From Bacteroidales bacterium (GTDB lineage: Bacteria > Bacteroidota > Bacteroidia > Bacteroidales > P3): DNA of 64,000 bases. The position numbers and the translations under genes are program-made. Positions 17,501-26,643 of this stretch are shown here, piece by piece. Within the stretch, counting starts at the first letter, position 1. Every line of letters starts with the position of its first letter. The notes beneath the pieces were generated by a model. It was not told where the DNA came from. It did no database searches and saw only the letters and a list, made by a program, of their open reading frames with translations. Location: the NCBI GenBank assembly GCA_017449525.1, contig JAFTFL010000004.1, forward strand, positions 186,001-250,000, given 5' to 3'.

Positions 17501-20176
17501 TCATTTTTTCTGGACTATTTTTTTTATCTCGTTCAGCTTAAGCAGCGCCTCAATTGGCGTAAGAGTATCTATATCAATGTCCAGTATCTTATCACGTATT
17601 TCGAGTAGCGTGGGGTCGTCCAACTGGATAAAACTAAGTTGCAAGCCAGGTTCGACCTCTGGTTGTGCGGTCTTAAGTGCTTTTTTCACCGATTTTGAGG
17701 CTCCAGTTGTTCGCGATTGCTCCGCAGCCTCTTCAAGTCGCTGAAGCATAGACTGTGCCTTCTTTAGTACGGGCGCTGGCATACCTGCCATCCGAGCCAC
17801 GTGGATACCGAAGCTGTGCTCACTTCCACCAGGCTCCAACTTGCGCATAAAGAGCACCTTCGATCCTACTTCCTTGACCGATACATGGTAGTTTCGTATG
17901 CGTTCATACTGTTCTTCCATTGCTATCAGTTCGTGGTAGTGGGTGGCAAACATCACTTTGGGACGCATGTTCTTCTGGTTGTGCAGGAAGTCGGTGATTG
18001 CCCAGGCTATCGATATGCCGTCATAGGTACTTGTGCCTCGGCCGATCTCGTCAAGTAGTATCAGGCTTCTGTCCGACACGTTGTTCAGTATGCTTGCCGT
18101 CTCATTCATCTCCACCATGAAGGTAGATTCTCCACTGCTGATATTGTCCGAAGCACCGACGCGAGTAAAAATCTTGTCGACAATACCCAGCGTGGCTTGT
18201 GCGCATGGGCAGTAGCACCCTATCTGCGCCATGAGCACTATCAGTGCCGTCTGCCGCAGCAACGCCGACTTTCCCGACATGTTGGGTCCGGTGATGATGA
18301 TGATTTGCTGTGCAGTCGAATCCAAGTACACGTTGTTGCTCACGTAGCTTTCTCCGCGAGGCAGTTGCTGCTCAATGACGGCATGTCGGCCTTCCCTGAT
18401 GTCTATAATGTTGTCGTCTGTGAATGACGGCCGGCAGTAGTTGTTCTCCAATGCTATGGTAGCAAAAGTGTGCAGACAATCTATCCGTGCCACCACGTGT
18501 GCATCGTACTGGATGGGTTCCACATATTCCGCCACCGCCACCAGCAGGTCGCCGTAGATTTTAGCCTCTATCACCCCTATGCGTTCTTCTGCACCCAGTA
18601 TGCGCTCCTCGTATTCTTTCAGTTCGGGCGTGATGTAGCGTTCTGCATTGGTGAGTGTCTGCCTCCGCACCCAATCCTGTGGCACTTTGTCCTTGTGAGC
18701 ATTGGTTACCTCCAGATAGTAGCCAAACACGTTGTTGAACCCCACCTTGAGCGACCCAATGCCGGTGCGTTCCATCTCCTGTTGTTGCAGCCTCAGCAGG
18801 TAGTCCTTGCCCGACCCAGAAAGACTGCGCAACTCGTCCAGTTCACTCGATACTCCCGCGGCTATCACACCGCCTTTCTCTATCTTTACTGGTGGGTCAG
18901 CCACAAGCTGCTTCTCTATAGCATCGTGTATGCGTCGGCAGCTGTTGAGTTGCTCTCCGACGCGTTGCAGTGCCTCGTTGGCCGATGCCACCAGCATCTC
19001 ACGTATCACCTCCACCTCTTCCAACGACCGACGCAGCTGTTGTAGTTCTCGGGGATTGATGCGCCCCACCGACACCTTAGTTATAAGCCGTTCCAAATCG
19101 CCTATGCCTCGTATGTGGGTTTGCAACTTCATTGCAAAGTCGGGCTCCCTCACCAGAAAGTCCACCACCTTCAAGCGCTCCTCTATTGCCCCCCGCTCCT
19201 TCAGGGGTAGCACAATCCATCGGCGCAGTAGGCGTGCGCCCATCGGGGTCTGCGTGCGGTCCAGCACGTCGAGTAGTGTCTTGGCGTGGTCACCGCTGCC
19301 CTGCAGCAGCTCAAGGTTACGAATCGTGAAGCGGTCCAGCCACACATACTTGTCCTCTTCAAGACGGGTCAACTTGCAGATGTGCCCCGTGTGGTCGTGG
19401 TGTGTCTCTTGCAGGTAGTGCAGCGCGGCACCGGCGGCAATGATGCCCTCTTCCAAATCCTCTACACCGAACCCCTTGAACGAGGTGGTCTCAAACTGCT
19501 TCAGCAGAATGTCCGTAGCAAAGTCGGACGTGAACACCCAGTCATCGAACGTGTTGGTGTAGTACGTCTCGGGAAACTGCTCCTGAAACTGGCGCAACTT
19601 CTTGCGCTGCAGCACCACCTCGGACGGGTGGAAGTTCTGCAGCAGCTTGTCAATATAGGCGCTGTCGCCCTGCGACACATAGAATTCTCCCGTTGACACG
19701 TCGAGGAAACTAATGCCGTGCACGCGGTCCGTCAGGTGTAGGCCACAAAGGAAATTGTTCTCCTTTGTGTCCAGCACCATGTCGCTGTAGCTGACTCCAG
19801 GCGTAACCAGTTCGGTGATGCCTCTCTTGACCAGCCCCTTGGTTGTCTTTGGGTCTTCGAGCTGTTCGCATATAGCCACCCGCTGCCCAGCCTTGACCAA
19901 GCGGGGCAAGTACTGGTCGATGGCGTGGTAGGGCACGCCCGCCAGCTCGGTGTACGACCCATTGCCGCTGGCCTTACGCGTCAGGGTAATGCCCAATATT
20001 GACGAGGCCTTGATGGCATCATCTCCAAAGGTTTCATAGAAATCGCCCACGCGGAAGAGCAGCATCGCGTCGGGAAACTTCTTCTTCAGCGCGGTGTATT
20101 GCTGCATCAGCGGTGTGTCCTTGCGCACCACAGCCGATGTCTTCTTCTCGTTGTTCGCCACTCTCCTTGCCGCCAT
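17501..20176 (-). CDS. mutS: DNA mismatch repair protein MutS
   Basis: The 891-residue protein binds mismatches and small loops and starts repair with MutL. The N-terminal mismatch domain has MLLFRVGDFYETFGDDA with the Phe-x-Glu (FYE) wedge. The connector and lever regions follow, and the ABC-type ATPase has Walker A GPNMSGKSALLRQ, Walker B LILLDEIGRGTS and the signature region SSGESTFMVEMNE. The C-terminal helix-turn-helix and a dimer tail with LNEIKKIVQKK end the protein. ATG 20176 gives 24 residues before the usual core start. It lies 5 bp downstream of the YugP-like peptidase gene on the same strand, so both are probably one transcript. Confidence 0.96.
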   Translation of the reverse strand: MAARRVANNEKKTSAVVRKDTPLMQQYTALKKKFPDAMLLFRVGDFYETFGDDAIKASSILGITLTRKASGNGSYTELAGVPYHAIDQYLPRLVKAGQRVAICEQLEDPKTTKGLVKRGITELVTPGVSYSDMVLDTKENNFLCGLHLTDRVHGISFLDVSTGEFYVSQGDSAYIDKLLQNFHPSEVVLQRKKLRQFQEQFPETYYTNTFDDWVFTSDFATDILLKQFETTSFKGFGVEDLEEGIIAAGAALHYLQETHHDHTGHICKLTRLEEDKYVWLDRFTIRNLELLQGSGDHAKTLLDVLDRTQTPMGARLLRRWIVLPLKERGAIEERLKVVDFLVREPDFAMKLQTHIRGIGDLERLITKVSVGRINPRELQQLRRSLEEVEVIREMLVASANEALQRVGEQLNSCRRIHDAIEKQLVADPPVKIEKGGVIAAGVSSELDELRSLSGSGKDYLLRLQQQEMERTGIGSLKVGFNNVFGYYLEVTNAHKDKVPQDWVRRQTLTNAERYITPELKEYEERILGAEERIGVIEAKIYGDLLVAVAEYVEPIQYDAHVVARIDCLHTFATIALENNYCRPSFTDDNIIDIREGRHAVIEQQLPRGESYVSNNVYLDSTAQQIIIITGPNMSGKSALLRQTALIVLMAQIGCYCPCAQATLGIVDKIFTRVGASDNISSGESTFMVEMNETASILNNVSDRSLILLDEIGRGTSTYDGISIAWAITDFLHNQKNMRPKVMFATHYHELIAMEEQYERIRNYHVSVKEVGSKVLFMRKLEPGGSEHSFGIHVARMAGMPAPVLKKAQSMLQRLEEAAEQSRTTGASKSVKKALKTAQPEVEPGLQLSFIQLDDPTLLEIRDKILDIDIDTLTPIEALLKLNEIKKIVQKK

Positions 20177-20181
20177 ATGCC

Positions 20182-20856
20182 TCAGTCGCGTCCACTAAGG
20201 TATACTACCACGTAGTACATCAACGTGGCCAGCGAGGTCAATGCCGCCATGACGTAGGTCATAGCCGCTGCACGCAGCGCGTCGGTGGCGTAGCGGTGCG
20301 ACTCGGGCGACGTGATGTTGTGCCCGTCCATCCATGCGAGAGCACGCCGCGAGGCGTTGATTTCCACAGGCAATGTAATGAAGGTAAAGAGGGTCGTTAC
20401 TGCAAATAGCACGATGCCTGCCAACAGAATACCAGGGAAACGCTGCACGAGCAGAATGCCTATCAGCAAGACCCACGACACGATGTGGTTTGAGAAGTTC
20501 ACCGCTGGCACCAGCAGCGACCTCATCGTCAGCCAGCGGTAAGCCGTGGCATGTTGTACTGCATGGCCACACTCATGCGCGGCTACAGCGGCGGCAGCCA
20601 CATTGGTGCCATTGTAAACTTCTGGACTGAGGTTCAACGTCTTGTTGGTCGGATTGTAGTGGTCCGTTAGGGTTCCCCTCACCATCTGCACCGTCACGTC
20701 GCGTATGTCGAAGTCGGCCAGCATCTGCTCTGCCACTTGGCGACCCGTCTGCCCGTAAGTAGTTGGTATGGTGGAGTACTGCTTGAATTTGCGCTGCACA
20801 TTACGGCTGGCCAACCAGCTCAGCAACGTCAGTCCTATGAAAATGAACCAAATCAT
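20182..20856 (-). CDS. Zinc metallopeptidase, YugP family (membrane)
   Basis: The 224-residue membrane protein has an N-terminal transmembrane segment, then AAHECGHAVQHATAY with the HExxH zinc motif. Hydrophobic spans follow at about 107-125, 127-150 and 195-220, plus an INASRRALAWM segment carrying candidate third-ligand residues. These features define the YugP (DUF/neutral zinc metallopeptidase) family, which is widely conserved but whose substrates are not known. It is transcribed with mutS (5-bp spacer). Confidence 0.88.
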   Translation of the reverse strand: MIWFIFIGLTLLSWLASRNVQRKFKQYSTIPTTYGQTGRQVAEQMLADFDIRDVTVQMVRGTLTDHYNPTNKTLNLSPEVYNGTNVAAAAVAAHECGHAVQHATAYRWLTMRSLLVPAVNFSNHIVSWVLLIGILLVQRFPGILLAGIVLFAVTTLFTFITLPVEINASRRALAWMDGHNITSPESHRYATDALRAAAMTYVMAALTSLATLMYYVVVYLSGRD

Positions 20857-21574
20857 ATTTCTTTCTCTTTGTTTATACGGCTTTAAACGGTGGATAATGC
20901 CGATTATTGTTGTGGCACATCCGCTTTTCTTCGCTTGGGAACATGCCTACCTCTCCGCATCGTACACCTACAATATACACAGCAGTTTCTTTCTGTCTTT
21001 CCTGTGCTCTGTAGTTAAAACGCTACGCGGTGTCGATATTTTGCCTACTTTTGCAACCGGATTACGACAGGACGGCGAGGACGGTGTTGCACTCAAGACG
21101 CAATATCGGTCCAACGAAAGGTGCCTCTTCCACCCTCCAATAATGCGTCGGCCGCGTGGCTCATTCGCCCCCTTGTGCAGCGGCAATTACGCTTCCCCCT
21201 CTTTCACATTTCCCCCATGCTCCACAGGGCGTAGAGTCGTGTGCTGTACGGCTTTGTGGTGGAGGCCGCACGGCAAAAGGCCTCCATTCTTGCTATCCTC
21301 CACACTTTCTGTACATCACGCCTGCATGGTGCCGTACGGCATTGGGGGCAATAGCCTACGGCGTAGCCTCATGTGCCGTACGGCAGAAGCCTGTATGTCC
21401 TACGACACACCGCCCTCTGCCCAGCGGCATGCGTTATCGCCCCCCTTCCAGAACACACCCCCTCAAACCTTGCACCCCCGCGTCGGCAGCGTTGCCTTGC
21501 TGGTGCCACATCGCGCGGCCACAGGGCGTGCCCTACAGAGGATTTTACGTATCTTTGCAACCCTAAGCACTACC
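20857..21574. other. 718-bp divergent intergenic region with GCCGTACGGC palindromes
   Basis: This separates the YugP-like gene (minus) and the rhomboid-like gene (plus). It contains a -7-like TACTTTTG at 21046-21053 and TATCTTTG at 21550-21557. Perfect GCCGTACGGC palindromes lie at 21331-21340 and 21375-21384, with variants ctgtacggc at 21244 and gccgcacggc at 21265. A GGAGGCC-N11-GGCCTCC hairpin lies at 21261-21285. Open frames across it have no protein-like composition. The stretch 21054-21549 could be a transcribed leader or small RNA; this is not proven. Confidence 0.5.
21550..21557 (+). promoter_or_regulatory. -7 box (TATCTTTG) of the rhomboid-like gene
   Basis: TATCTTTGCA is a close match to the Bacteroidota -7 consensus and lies 18 bp before the chosen ATG at 21575. 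This supports that start over a much longer in-frame extension. Confidence 0.6.
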
Positions 21575-22444
21575 ATGATGCGCAGACAAGATGTTATCAG
21601 TCAGCTGACCACCTTTTTCCGCAGTCGGGGCATCCTGCCCGGATTGCTTAGGACGAGCATCCTGTTGTGGGCAGTAGTCAAGGTGTGGGATGTGGTGGCC
21701 TGGCTCTTGGGGAGCTCGGCCACGGGTGCCGACTCCTACCTGTGGGACCTGCTGGCACTGCACTCCGACTTCGACACGCTGCTCTACCACCCGTGGTCCC
21801 TCGTTACGTGGTTGGTGCTGCACGACCGCTTCTGGAGCCTGCTGATTGACCTGGTGCTGCTCTACTGGTCTGGCACTCTGTGCAGCCGGCTGATGGGCAT
21901 GAGACGCATGGGCTGGACATTTTTCATCACCGGAGCGGTGGGCGGCGCTTTTTTCCTGTTGGCCTACGCCTGTTTTCCTGCGCTGCAGTGGCAGCACGCC
22001 ACCGCAGCCGGATGCCTGGCTTCGATCATGGGACTCTGCACCGCCGCTGCGACACGCAAACCCGATCACAAACTGAACTTCGGCCTGCGCCGACGGGTGG
22101 AAATCAGCCTGAAGTGGGTTGTCGTGGCGCTGATTGTGGCCGACCTGCTGACCTCCACCACGACCAACATCGGGGTGCGCATCGCCCACGTGGGCGGCGC
22201 CCTATGCGGTTTTCTCTGGGTAAAGGGCGAGCAGTGGGTCAACCAGCTGCGACAGGCGCGCCCCAAGCGCCGAAAACCCGCGACCAAATCCACCGGCCGA
22301 CCGGTGAGCGACGAAGAATACAACCAGCGGCGCGCCGACGACCAGAAGCGAGTCGACGCACTGCTCGACAAGATATCGCGTAGCGGCTACAACTCGCTCT
22401 CGCGCGACGAGAAGGATTTTCTGTTTCACTATTCGTCCAAATAA
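21575..22444 (+). CDS. Rhomboid-fold membrane protein, probably proteolytically inactive
   Basis: The 289-residue protein has about six transmembrane spans. Rhomboid landmarks are recognisable: LVTWLVLHDRFW (the L1/TM2 'FLH' region), GxxGG after TM3 (GAVGGAFFLL), an AAGCLASIMGL segment at the place of GASGAxxGL, and IAHVGGALCGFLW with His205. In the GxSx motif the serine position reads Leu148 (G-C-L-A), and the TM2 His/Asn pair (HxxxN) reads Ser88/Asp92. The active site therefore seems lost although His205 stays. Ser150 is two positions off. A charged tail (230-289) contains SDEEYNQRRADDQKRVDALLDKI and ISRSGYNSLSRDEKDFL, known from C-terminal tails of Bacteroidetes rhomboids. It is first of a 21.6-26.4 kb plus-strand group. 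Confidence 0.72.
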   Translation: MMRRQDVISQLTTFFRSRGILPGLLRTSILLWAVVKVWDVVAWLLGSSATGADSYLWDLLALHSDFDTLLYHPWSLVTWLVLHDRFWSLLIDLVLLYWSGTLCSRLMGMRRMGWTFFITGAVGGAFFLLAYACFPALQWQHATAAGCLASIMGLCTAAATRKPDHKLNFGLRRRVEISLKWVVVALIVADLLTSTTTNIGVRIAHVGGALCGFLWVKGEQWVNQLRQARPKRRKPATKSTGRPVSDEEYNQRRADDQKRVDALLDKISRSGYNSLSRDEKDFLFHYSSK

Positions 22445-22458
22445 CCTTAGGCTCAAGC

Positions 22459-23535
22459 ATGCAAAGACTCATAAGACTGGTGCTGGTGCCGCTCAATCTG
22501 CTGCTGGCCTTGCTGCTGATGGGAGCCACCCTGTCGGGGGTCATCCGCCCTTCGAGCAACATCATCGTGGCCTTGCTCGGTTATGCCTACGTGCCACTGC
22601 TGGTGGCCAATGTGCTCATGATGCTGGTGTGGATGGCCATGAGCAGCAAGTGGTTTCTGCTATCGGCCGCTGTGATTGTGGTGCGATGGAGCTACGTGCC
22701 CCTCTTCTTCCAGATGGGCGGCAGCGAGCGGGAAGCACAGCAGAGCAGCGTCTCCGCCTTGTCATTCAATGTGCACCACTTCTACGGACGCTCTTTTGCC
22801 GCCGACATCACCGACCTCTCGACCATCGACAGCAACGTGGTAGCCTTTCTCTCGCTGATAGACAGCCGCAAGCCCGACCTGCTGATGCTGCAGGAGTTTG
22901 TTCCCACCATACGTGGGCTGCGTGTGGCCGACAGCCTCGCCCAACGAGGCTACACCCATTGGGCCTCGGCCTCGGTAGGCAAGACGCCCAACGGCGTAGT
23001 CCTCTTCTCGCGACTGCCCATTTGCGCGGTGCAACGCGTCGACTCGCTGACGATGCTGCAGGCCGACGTGGTGCAAGGAAGCGACACCCTTAGGCTGTTC
23101 TGCGTCCACTTCAACTCCTACCACCTCGACGAAGGAGACTATCAGGAGATGGGGCGTGTGGCGCACGGCACGGTGGACCGCGACTCGGTGCGCGGCACCC
23201 TCAGCAAGATCGTCTCCACCTCGCGCCGCCACGAGCAGGAGATCGACAGACTGATGCCCCTTGTGCAGCAGTCGCCCTACCCCGTACTGCTGGCAGGCGA
23301 CTTCAACGACACACCGGCCTCCTATGCCTACCACCAGGCCACCCGCCTGCTTGTCGATGCCTATAGGGAGTGCGGCCATGGATTCAGCACCACTTACCAC
23401 GGGCCTTTCCCTGCTTTTCGCATTGACTACATACTCCATTCCCCCTCGCTGCGCACCCTCTCCTACAGCCGCGTGCGCAACGACATCTCGGACCATTACC
23501 CCCTGTTCGCCACTGTGGAACTGCCCTCCCACTGA
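22459..23535 (+). CDS. Membrane-anchored endonuclease/exonuclease/phosphatase-family protein
   Basis: The 358-residue protein has three N-terminal hydrophobic spans (about 5-27, 33-55, 60-80). An EEP (DNase I-like) domain follows: SFNVHHF (metal/Asn), LMLQEF (Glu ligand), LLAGDFNDTPAS (Asp-x-Asn), and ISDHYPLFATVEL (Asp-His). All catalytic residues are present, so it is likely an active phosphodiesterase or nuclease acting outside the inner membrane. Its natural substrate is unknown. It starts 14 bp after the rhomboid-like gene. The pairing of rhomboid-fold and EEP genes is common in Bacteroidales by my recollection, which suggests a shared role, but no function is known. Confidence 0.82.
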   Translation: MQRLIRLVLVPLNLLLALLLMGATLSGVIRPSSNIIVALLGYAYVPLLVANVLMMLVWMAMSSKWFLLSAAVIVVRWSYVPLFFQMGGSEREAQQSSVSALSFNVHHFYGRSFAADITDLSTIDSNVVAFLSLIDSRKPDLLMLQEFVPTIRGLRVADSLAQRGYTHWASASVGKTPNGVVLFSRLPICAVQRVDSLTMLQADVVQGSDTLRLFCVHFNSYHLDEGDYQEMGRVAHGTVDRDSVRGTLSKIVSTSRRHEQEIDRLMPLVQQSPYPVLLAGDFNDTPASYAYHQATRLLVDAYRECGHGFSTTYHGPFPAFRIDYILHSPSLRTLSYSRVRNDISDHYPLFATVELPSH

Positions 23536-23594
23536 GGCAGCCACCCCCAGATGCACCGCACCCCCTCACCCCACAATCAGCCACACCTACCCCG

Positions 23595-24281
23595 ATGACA
23601 CAACACGACCGCTACGAACAAGTCATACGCCACTTCGAGGCTACCATGCCCGAGGCAGGCCCCGAGCTGCACTACGGTTCTGCCTTCCAACTGCTGGTGG
23701 CCGTCATGCTCTCAGCGCAATGCACCGACAAACGCGTCAACCAGGTTACCCCTGCCCTCTTCGCCGCCTACCCCGATGCCGCCGCCCTGGCACAGGCCAC
23801 CCCCACCGAGGTGCTACACTACATCAGCTCGGTGTCCTACCCCAATAGCAAGAGCTCCCACCTGGTGGCCATGGCGCAGCAACTGATGGAGCAGCACGGG
23901 GGCGAAGTGCCCTCTGAGGCCGAAGCCCTCGAAGCACTGCCCGGCGTGGGGCGCAAGACCGCCAACGTGGTGCGTGCCGTGGCCTTCGACCAGCCAGCCA
24001 TGCCCGTGGATACCCACGTGTTCCGCGTAGCAAACCGCATAGGCCTCACCCACAACTCGAAGACCCCACTCCAGACCGAGCGCACCCTGCTGCGCCACAT
24101 CCCCACCGACAAGATCACGCGGGCACACCACTGGCTCATCCTACATGGTCGCTACGTATGCACTGCGCGGACACCCCACTGCGCCAACTGCGGCCTGTGC
24201 GACTGCTGTGCATACTTTGGCCAACGCGCCGCACACGCCGCCCGCCAGCAAGCCAAGACCACCCGTTCTAAAACCCAATAG
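23595..24281 (+). CDS. nth: Endonuclease III
   Basis: The 228-residue DNA glycosylase/AP lyase removes oxidised pyrimidines. Seen are VMLSAQCTDKRVNQV, the helix-hairpin-helix LPGVGRKTANVV with the catalytic Lys, and the catalytic Asp in MPVDTHVFRVANRIGL. The 4Fe-4S ligand pattern C-x6-C-x2-C-x5-C is in VCTARTPHCANCGLCDCC. The C-terminal tail is slightly longer than in E. coli Nth. It lies 59 bp after the EEP gene and 13 bp before the BatA-domain gene. Confidence 0.95.
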   Translation: MTQHDRYEQVIRHFEATMPEAGPELHYGSAFQLLVAVMLSAQCTDKRVNQVTPALFAAYPDAAALAQATPTEVLHYISSVSYPNSKSSHLVAMAQQLMEQHGGEVPSEAEALEALPGVGRKTANVVRAVAFDQPAMPVDTHVFRVANRIGLTHNSKTPLQTERTLLRHIPTDKITRAHHWLILHGRYVCTARTPHCANCGLCDCCAYFGQRAAHAARQQAKTTRSKTQ

Positions 24282-24294
24282 CATACCCCCTCCC

Positions 24295-26370
24295 ATGACC
24301 CTGGCATCACCCCTCTTCCTGCTCGGCCTCGTGGCCATAGCCATTCCGGTGGCCGTCCATTTGTTCAGTTTCCGACGCTACCGCAAGGTGTATTTCAGCA
24401 ACGTGGCCGCACTGCAAGAGATGCAGCACGAAACGCGTCGGAGGCGCAACCTGCGCGAGCGACTGGTGCTGGCTGCTCGCATACTGGCCATCGTATTCCT
24501 CGTCTTGGCCTTCGCCCGCCCAGTGATCCATCCCCGAGGAGCCAACATCACACCCGAGATCGACGCCACGGTGAGCGTCTACTTAGACAACACCTTCTCT
24601 ATGGGGCAGACCGACAGCCGCGGCATCCTGCTGCTCACCGCCAAAGACCGAGCCCGCGAGATAGCCGCCGCCTACCCTGCTGACACGCGCTTCCAACTGC
24701 TCACCTCCGAACTGCGCGGAGAGCAGATGCGCTGGATGGATCGCGACGAATACCTGTCGCTTCTTGACGAGGTGGACATCGTGCCCACCTCACCCTCCCT
24801 GTCGCAAGCCATGAACCGCCAACTCGACCTGCTGCGCAGCACCCGTTCCTCCGCCAGGCATGCCTACGTCGTGTCGGACTTCCAACAGGATGCCACCGAC
24901 ACCGAGCGGCTGCCCTCGGACAGCACCGTAGCATTCACCCTCGTGCCAGTAGCTGGCCAGCCCCACAACAACATAGCCCTTGACACACTGCTATTTCTCT
25001 CGCCCGTGAGCCACGTAGGTGCCACTACCACAGTGCAGGTGCGCATACGCAACCTCGGCGACGAGCCAGCCCAACAAGTGCCACTCAAACTGTATGTTGC
25101 AGGGCGAGGCCGCGCCATGCAGACCGTCGACCTGTCGGCACATGAAAGCCGCAATGTAGAGTTGTCGTTCGTCGTGGACGAGGAGGGTGCCCTATCGGGA
25201 CATGTGGAGACGGCCGACTTCCCCATCACCTTCGATGACACACTGCACTTTGCCCTCAACGTGCGACCACGCGTTGCCCTACTCGACATAGCCGAAAGTA
25301 GCCCGAGCGAAAGCATGACACGCCTCTTTGCCGACGATTCGTCGGTACGCTTCACCGCCATGCGCGAAACGGCTCTCGACCTCACCGCCCTCAACCGCAG
25401 CGACATGGTCGTAGTGGACCACCTGCGCACCATTTCGACTGGCATAGCCCAAGCGTTGCACAGCTTTGTGGAAGGCGGTGGGACACTGCTGCTCATCCCT
25501 TCGGCCGAAGGCGACCCCTCCTCGTACAACAACCTGCTCTCCCTGTTCTCCGCCCCCACCTTCGCCTCATTCCGCAAGGAGGTGCGCCACGCGTTGTCCC
25601 CCGACCACGAACAGCCCCTCTACAGCAACGTCTTCACCACCACCCGTGCAGACGACGAGGAAGCGCCCTCCACCCAAGGGCACTACCCCACGCAGGCCAG
25701 TGCCTCGACGCTGATGCGGCAGGTGATAGGCCTCCAAGACGGTAGCCCCCTGCTGTGGGAGACCCCGTGTGGCGAAGGCCGCCTGTACGTCTTGGCCTCC
25801 CCCCTGCAACCGCAATGGAGCAACTTCAGCAGCATCACCCTCTTCGTACCGACGTTCTACAACATGGCGCTTCAAAGTCTGCCCGTGGGCGACCCCTACG
25901 CCACCATCGGCTCCGACCAACCCTACCGCCTCACAGCCTCCTACGACGGCCAACCCGTTACACATCTGCTGAGCACCACCGACGGCAGCACTCGCATCGT
26001 GGACATCCACCAGCGAGGCGGTCGCTACTGTCTCTTTCAGCACGATGCCTCAACGCCTGCTGGCCACTTTGTGCTGACTGGCGACGACAGAGCTCCACGG
26101 GAGGCAGTCGCCTTCAATTACGCCCGGACGGAGTCGGACCTCAGCTTCCTCAGCGGAAACGAACTGCGAAACCTGGTGAACGACTACGACGCAGCCTCCA
26201 TCAGCGTAGCACCAGCCACCTCCGACCTGACCACCTATCTGCGCCACCGCCACGAGGGGAAGCAGCTGTGGCCCTGGTGCATTGTCCTTGCCCTGCTGAT
26301 GCTACTCGTCGAAATACTACTACTCCGACTGCCCCTGCGAAGCACCTCTGCCCCCAAGCCGAGCAAGTAG
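24295..26370 (+). CDS. BatA N-terminal-domain protein (vWA-like, aerotolerance-type)
   Basis: The 691-residue protein starts MTLASPLFLLGLVAIAIPVAVHLFSFRRYRK, the double-transmembrane BatA N-terminal domain (spans about 3-23 and 56-76, joined by FSNVAALQEMQHETRRRRNLRERL). A von Willebrand A-like region follows with VSVYLDNTFSMG; its MIDAS reads D-x-T-x-S instead of D-x-S-x-S. A large soluble region (about 250-655) precedes a C-terminal transmembrane helix (about 661-683). Such proteins occur with batABCDE or alone in Bacteroidetes; the role in envelope stress or aerotolerance is a family label. ATG 24295 is chosen because the frame upstream lies inside nth. Confidence 0.8.
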   Translation: MTLASPLFLLGLVAIAIPVAVHLFSFRRYRKVYFSNVAALQEMQHETRRRRNLRERLVLAARILAIVFLVLAFARPVIHPRGANITPEIDATVSVYLDNTFSMGQTDSRGILLLTAKDRAREIAAAYPADTRFQLLTSELRGEQMRWMDRDEYLSLLDEVDIVPTSPSLSQAMNRQLDLLRSTRSSARHAYVVSDFQQDATDTERLPSDSTVAFTLVPVAGQPHNNIALDTLLFLSPVSHVGATTTVQVRIRNLGDEPAQQVPLKLYVAGRGRAMQTVDLSAHESRNVELSFVVDEEGALSGHVETADFPITFDDTLHFALNVRPRVALLDIAESSPSESMTRLFADDSSVRFTAMRETALDLTALNRSDMVVVDHLRTISTGIAQALHSFVEGGGTLLLIPSAEGDPSSYNNLLSLFSAPTFASFRKEVRHALSPDHEQPLYSNVFTTTRADDEEAPSTQGHYPTQASASTLMRQVIGLQDGSPLLWETPCGEGRLYVLASPLQPQWSNFSSITLFVPTFYNMALQSLPVGDPYATIGSDQPYRLTASYDGQPVTHLLSTTDGSTRIVDIHQRGGRYCLFQHDASTPAGHFVLTGDDRAPREAVAFNYARTESDLSFLSGNELRNLVNDYDAASISVAPATSDLTTYLRHRHEGKQLWPWCIVLALLMLLVEILLLRLPLRSTSAPKPSK

Positions 26371-26413
26371 CCACCACATGACCTAACGACCGCGACAGCC
26401 CTGTTGCACCTAT

Positions 26414-26444
26414 TATATATAGGTGTCCGTACACCTTATATATA
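26414..26444 (+). terminator. A/T-flanked hairpin after the BatA-domain gene
   Basis: AGGTGT-ccgt-ACACCT (26421-26436) extends outward through seven more A-T pairs past a bulged T. It lies 44 bp after the stop codon and overlaps one copy of the TATTATATATAGGT element. It has no T-run, so its role as a terminator is uncertain. Confidence 0.45.
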
Positions 26445-26523
26445 TGTATCCAAACGCCGCCTGCAAAACCATTTGCTCGGCGGCAACAAACCGCCTAAAC
26501 ACCATCGGCTGCAACTTTGCACA

Positions 26524-26581
26524 TATTTCATAATAGAGCGGCAGGCCTCCATGTGGAGGCCTGCCGCTCTATTATGAAATA
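26524..26581. terminator. Perfect 28-bp inverted repeat between convergent genes
   Basis: The arms 26524-26551 and 26554-26581 are perfectly complementary with only TG between them: A/T-rich outer part (TATTTCATAATAGA) and G/C-rich inner part (GCGGCAGGCCTCCA). It lies between the BatA-domain gene (+) and the S46 peptidase gene (-), 62 bp from the latter's stop. A bidirectional terminator is the simplest reading; the unusual length leaves room for other roles. Confidence 0.75.
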
Positions 26582-26643
26582 ACTTGCGCTGCGGCGAGGA
26601 AGGTGCTGTACACCGTTTCCCCTTCGGCAGCACGCAAATCGGC

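Noticed and set aside
20768..21574. N-terminal extension of the rhomboid-like protein by about 270 codons
   Set aside because: The extension crosses intergenic palindromes and a -7 box at 21550, has no protein-like pattern, and overlaps the start of the YugP-like gene. ATG 21575 gives a normal rhomboid N-terminus.
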